DNA from: Sphingomonas melonis
Lineage (GTDB): Bacteria; Pseudomonadota; Alphaproteobacteria; Sphingomonadales; Sphingomonadaceae
Assembly: GCF_013409985.1 (NCBI RefSeq)
Contig: NZ_JACCBY010000009.1
Span: 62,001 to 126,000, forward strand
Direction: 5' to 3'
DNA length: 64,000 nucleotides
Program-made: the position numbers and the translations under genes
The notes under the pieces: generated by a model
Told to the model about the DNA's origin: nothing
Database searches by the model: none
Seen by the model: the letters and a program-made list of their open reading frames with translations, nothing else
Shown: in pieces, positions 63,786 through 64,000 of the stretch
How positions within the stretch are numbered: position 1 is the stretch's first letter
Layout: each line of letters opens with the position of its first letter

Positions 63786-64000
63786 ATGCTCCACTTCGAA
63801 CTCGTCACGCCCGAAAAGCTGGTCCGCTCCGAGGACGTCTATATGGTGGTGGTGCCCGGCACCGAGGGTGACTTCGGCGTGCTCGAAGGCCATGCGCCGC
63901 TTATGTCGACCGTCCGCGACGGCGCGCTGTCGGTCTACCGTACCGAGGGTGCCCAGCCCGAGACGATCGCGATCCAGGGCGGCTTCGCCGAGGTCAACGC
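63786..64000 (+). CDS. atpC: ATP synthase F1 subunit epsilon (3' truncated)
   Basis: The first 71 residues of epsilon: MLHFELVTPEKLVRSEDV, then VVVPGTEGDFGVLEGHAPLMS, the conserved beta-sandwich core of the subunit, which inhibits the ATPase. The frame runs off the right edge of the window. Confidence 0.95.
   Translation, partial: MLHFELVTPEKLVRSEDVYMVVVPGTEGDFGVLEGHAPLMSTVRDGALSVYRTEGAQPETIAIQGGFAEVN

Overview
The window is G+C-rich, densely coded DNA from an alphaproteobacterium, most likely a sphingomonad (Sphingomonas or a close relative). The evidence is the F1 ATP synthase order atpH-A-G-D-C, two TonB-dependent receptors (one paired with a prolyl-hydroxylase-like gene), PhaR-type PHA control, a hisZ gene, a membrane-anchored cytochrome c, a PhoP/PhoQ-like pair and many intergenic inverted repeats. 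I saw no tRNA, rRNA, insertion sequence, prophage or CRISPR array. The DNA is chromosomal housekeeping sequence with small accessory islands.

Layout. 1-4.2 kb: the end of a pabB-pabC fusion, an aspartate aminotransferase, a 48-residue peptide, msrA, and pdeM. 4.4-8.9 kb: kup, then a DEXH-box helicase that usually travels with pdeM. 9.4-15.4 kb: an overlapping gene train (CDP-alcohol phosphatidyltransferase, polytopic flippase-like protein, lipid kinase, unknown, nucleotidyltransferase) facing a HAD phosphatase; I read it as a pathway for a phosphorylated lipid head group, perhaps on ceramide. 15.5-20.5 kb: TonB-like protein, prephenate dehydratase, cytochrome c, LOG-family protein, extensin-like lipoprotein. 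20.8-26.6 kb: serC (behind a structured leader), serA, hisZ, purA; between the last two lies a 30-residue membrane peptide with a facing small-RNA unit, a candidate type I toxin-antitoxin locus. 26.7-31.4 kb: Gly/Thr-rich secreted protein, then a minus-strand run dnaJ-like, yihY-like, fabI, aroC. 32.1-38.7 kb: OB-fold protein, PhoP/PhoQ-like system, old yellow enzyme, SMP-30-like lactonase, semialdehyde dehydrogenase. 38.9-46.9 kb: small coupled genes, a TonB-dependent receptor, alanine racemase, a 2OG-Fe(II) oxygenase and a large TonB-dependent receptor. 47.1-50.2 kb: thiolase, PHA-synthase-like hydrolase, phaR and a small membrane protein. 50.5-58.7 kb: retropepsin-like protease with PDZ, an orphan CpaF ATPase, a trypsin-like protease, an HExxH/TPR protein, Ada, and a secreted protein. 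59.1-64 kb: atpH-A-G-D and the start of atpC.

Intergenic DNA carries at least four repeat families. The clearest is a 104-105-bp element made of two inverted 28-bp arms (REPIN-like), present in five full copies, four of them between convergent genes. Others are long G/C-rich stem-loops inside operons (including the atp operon) and large nested palindromes built from an 8-bp unit. Start sites were chosen from Shine-Dalgarno spacing, overlap with the upstream stop, and family length. All functions are read from sequence motifs alone, without database searches.
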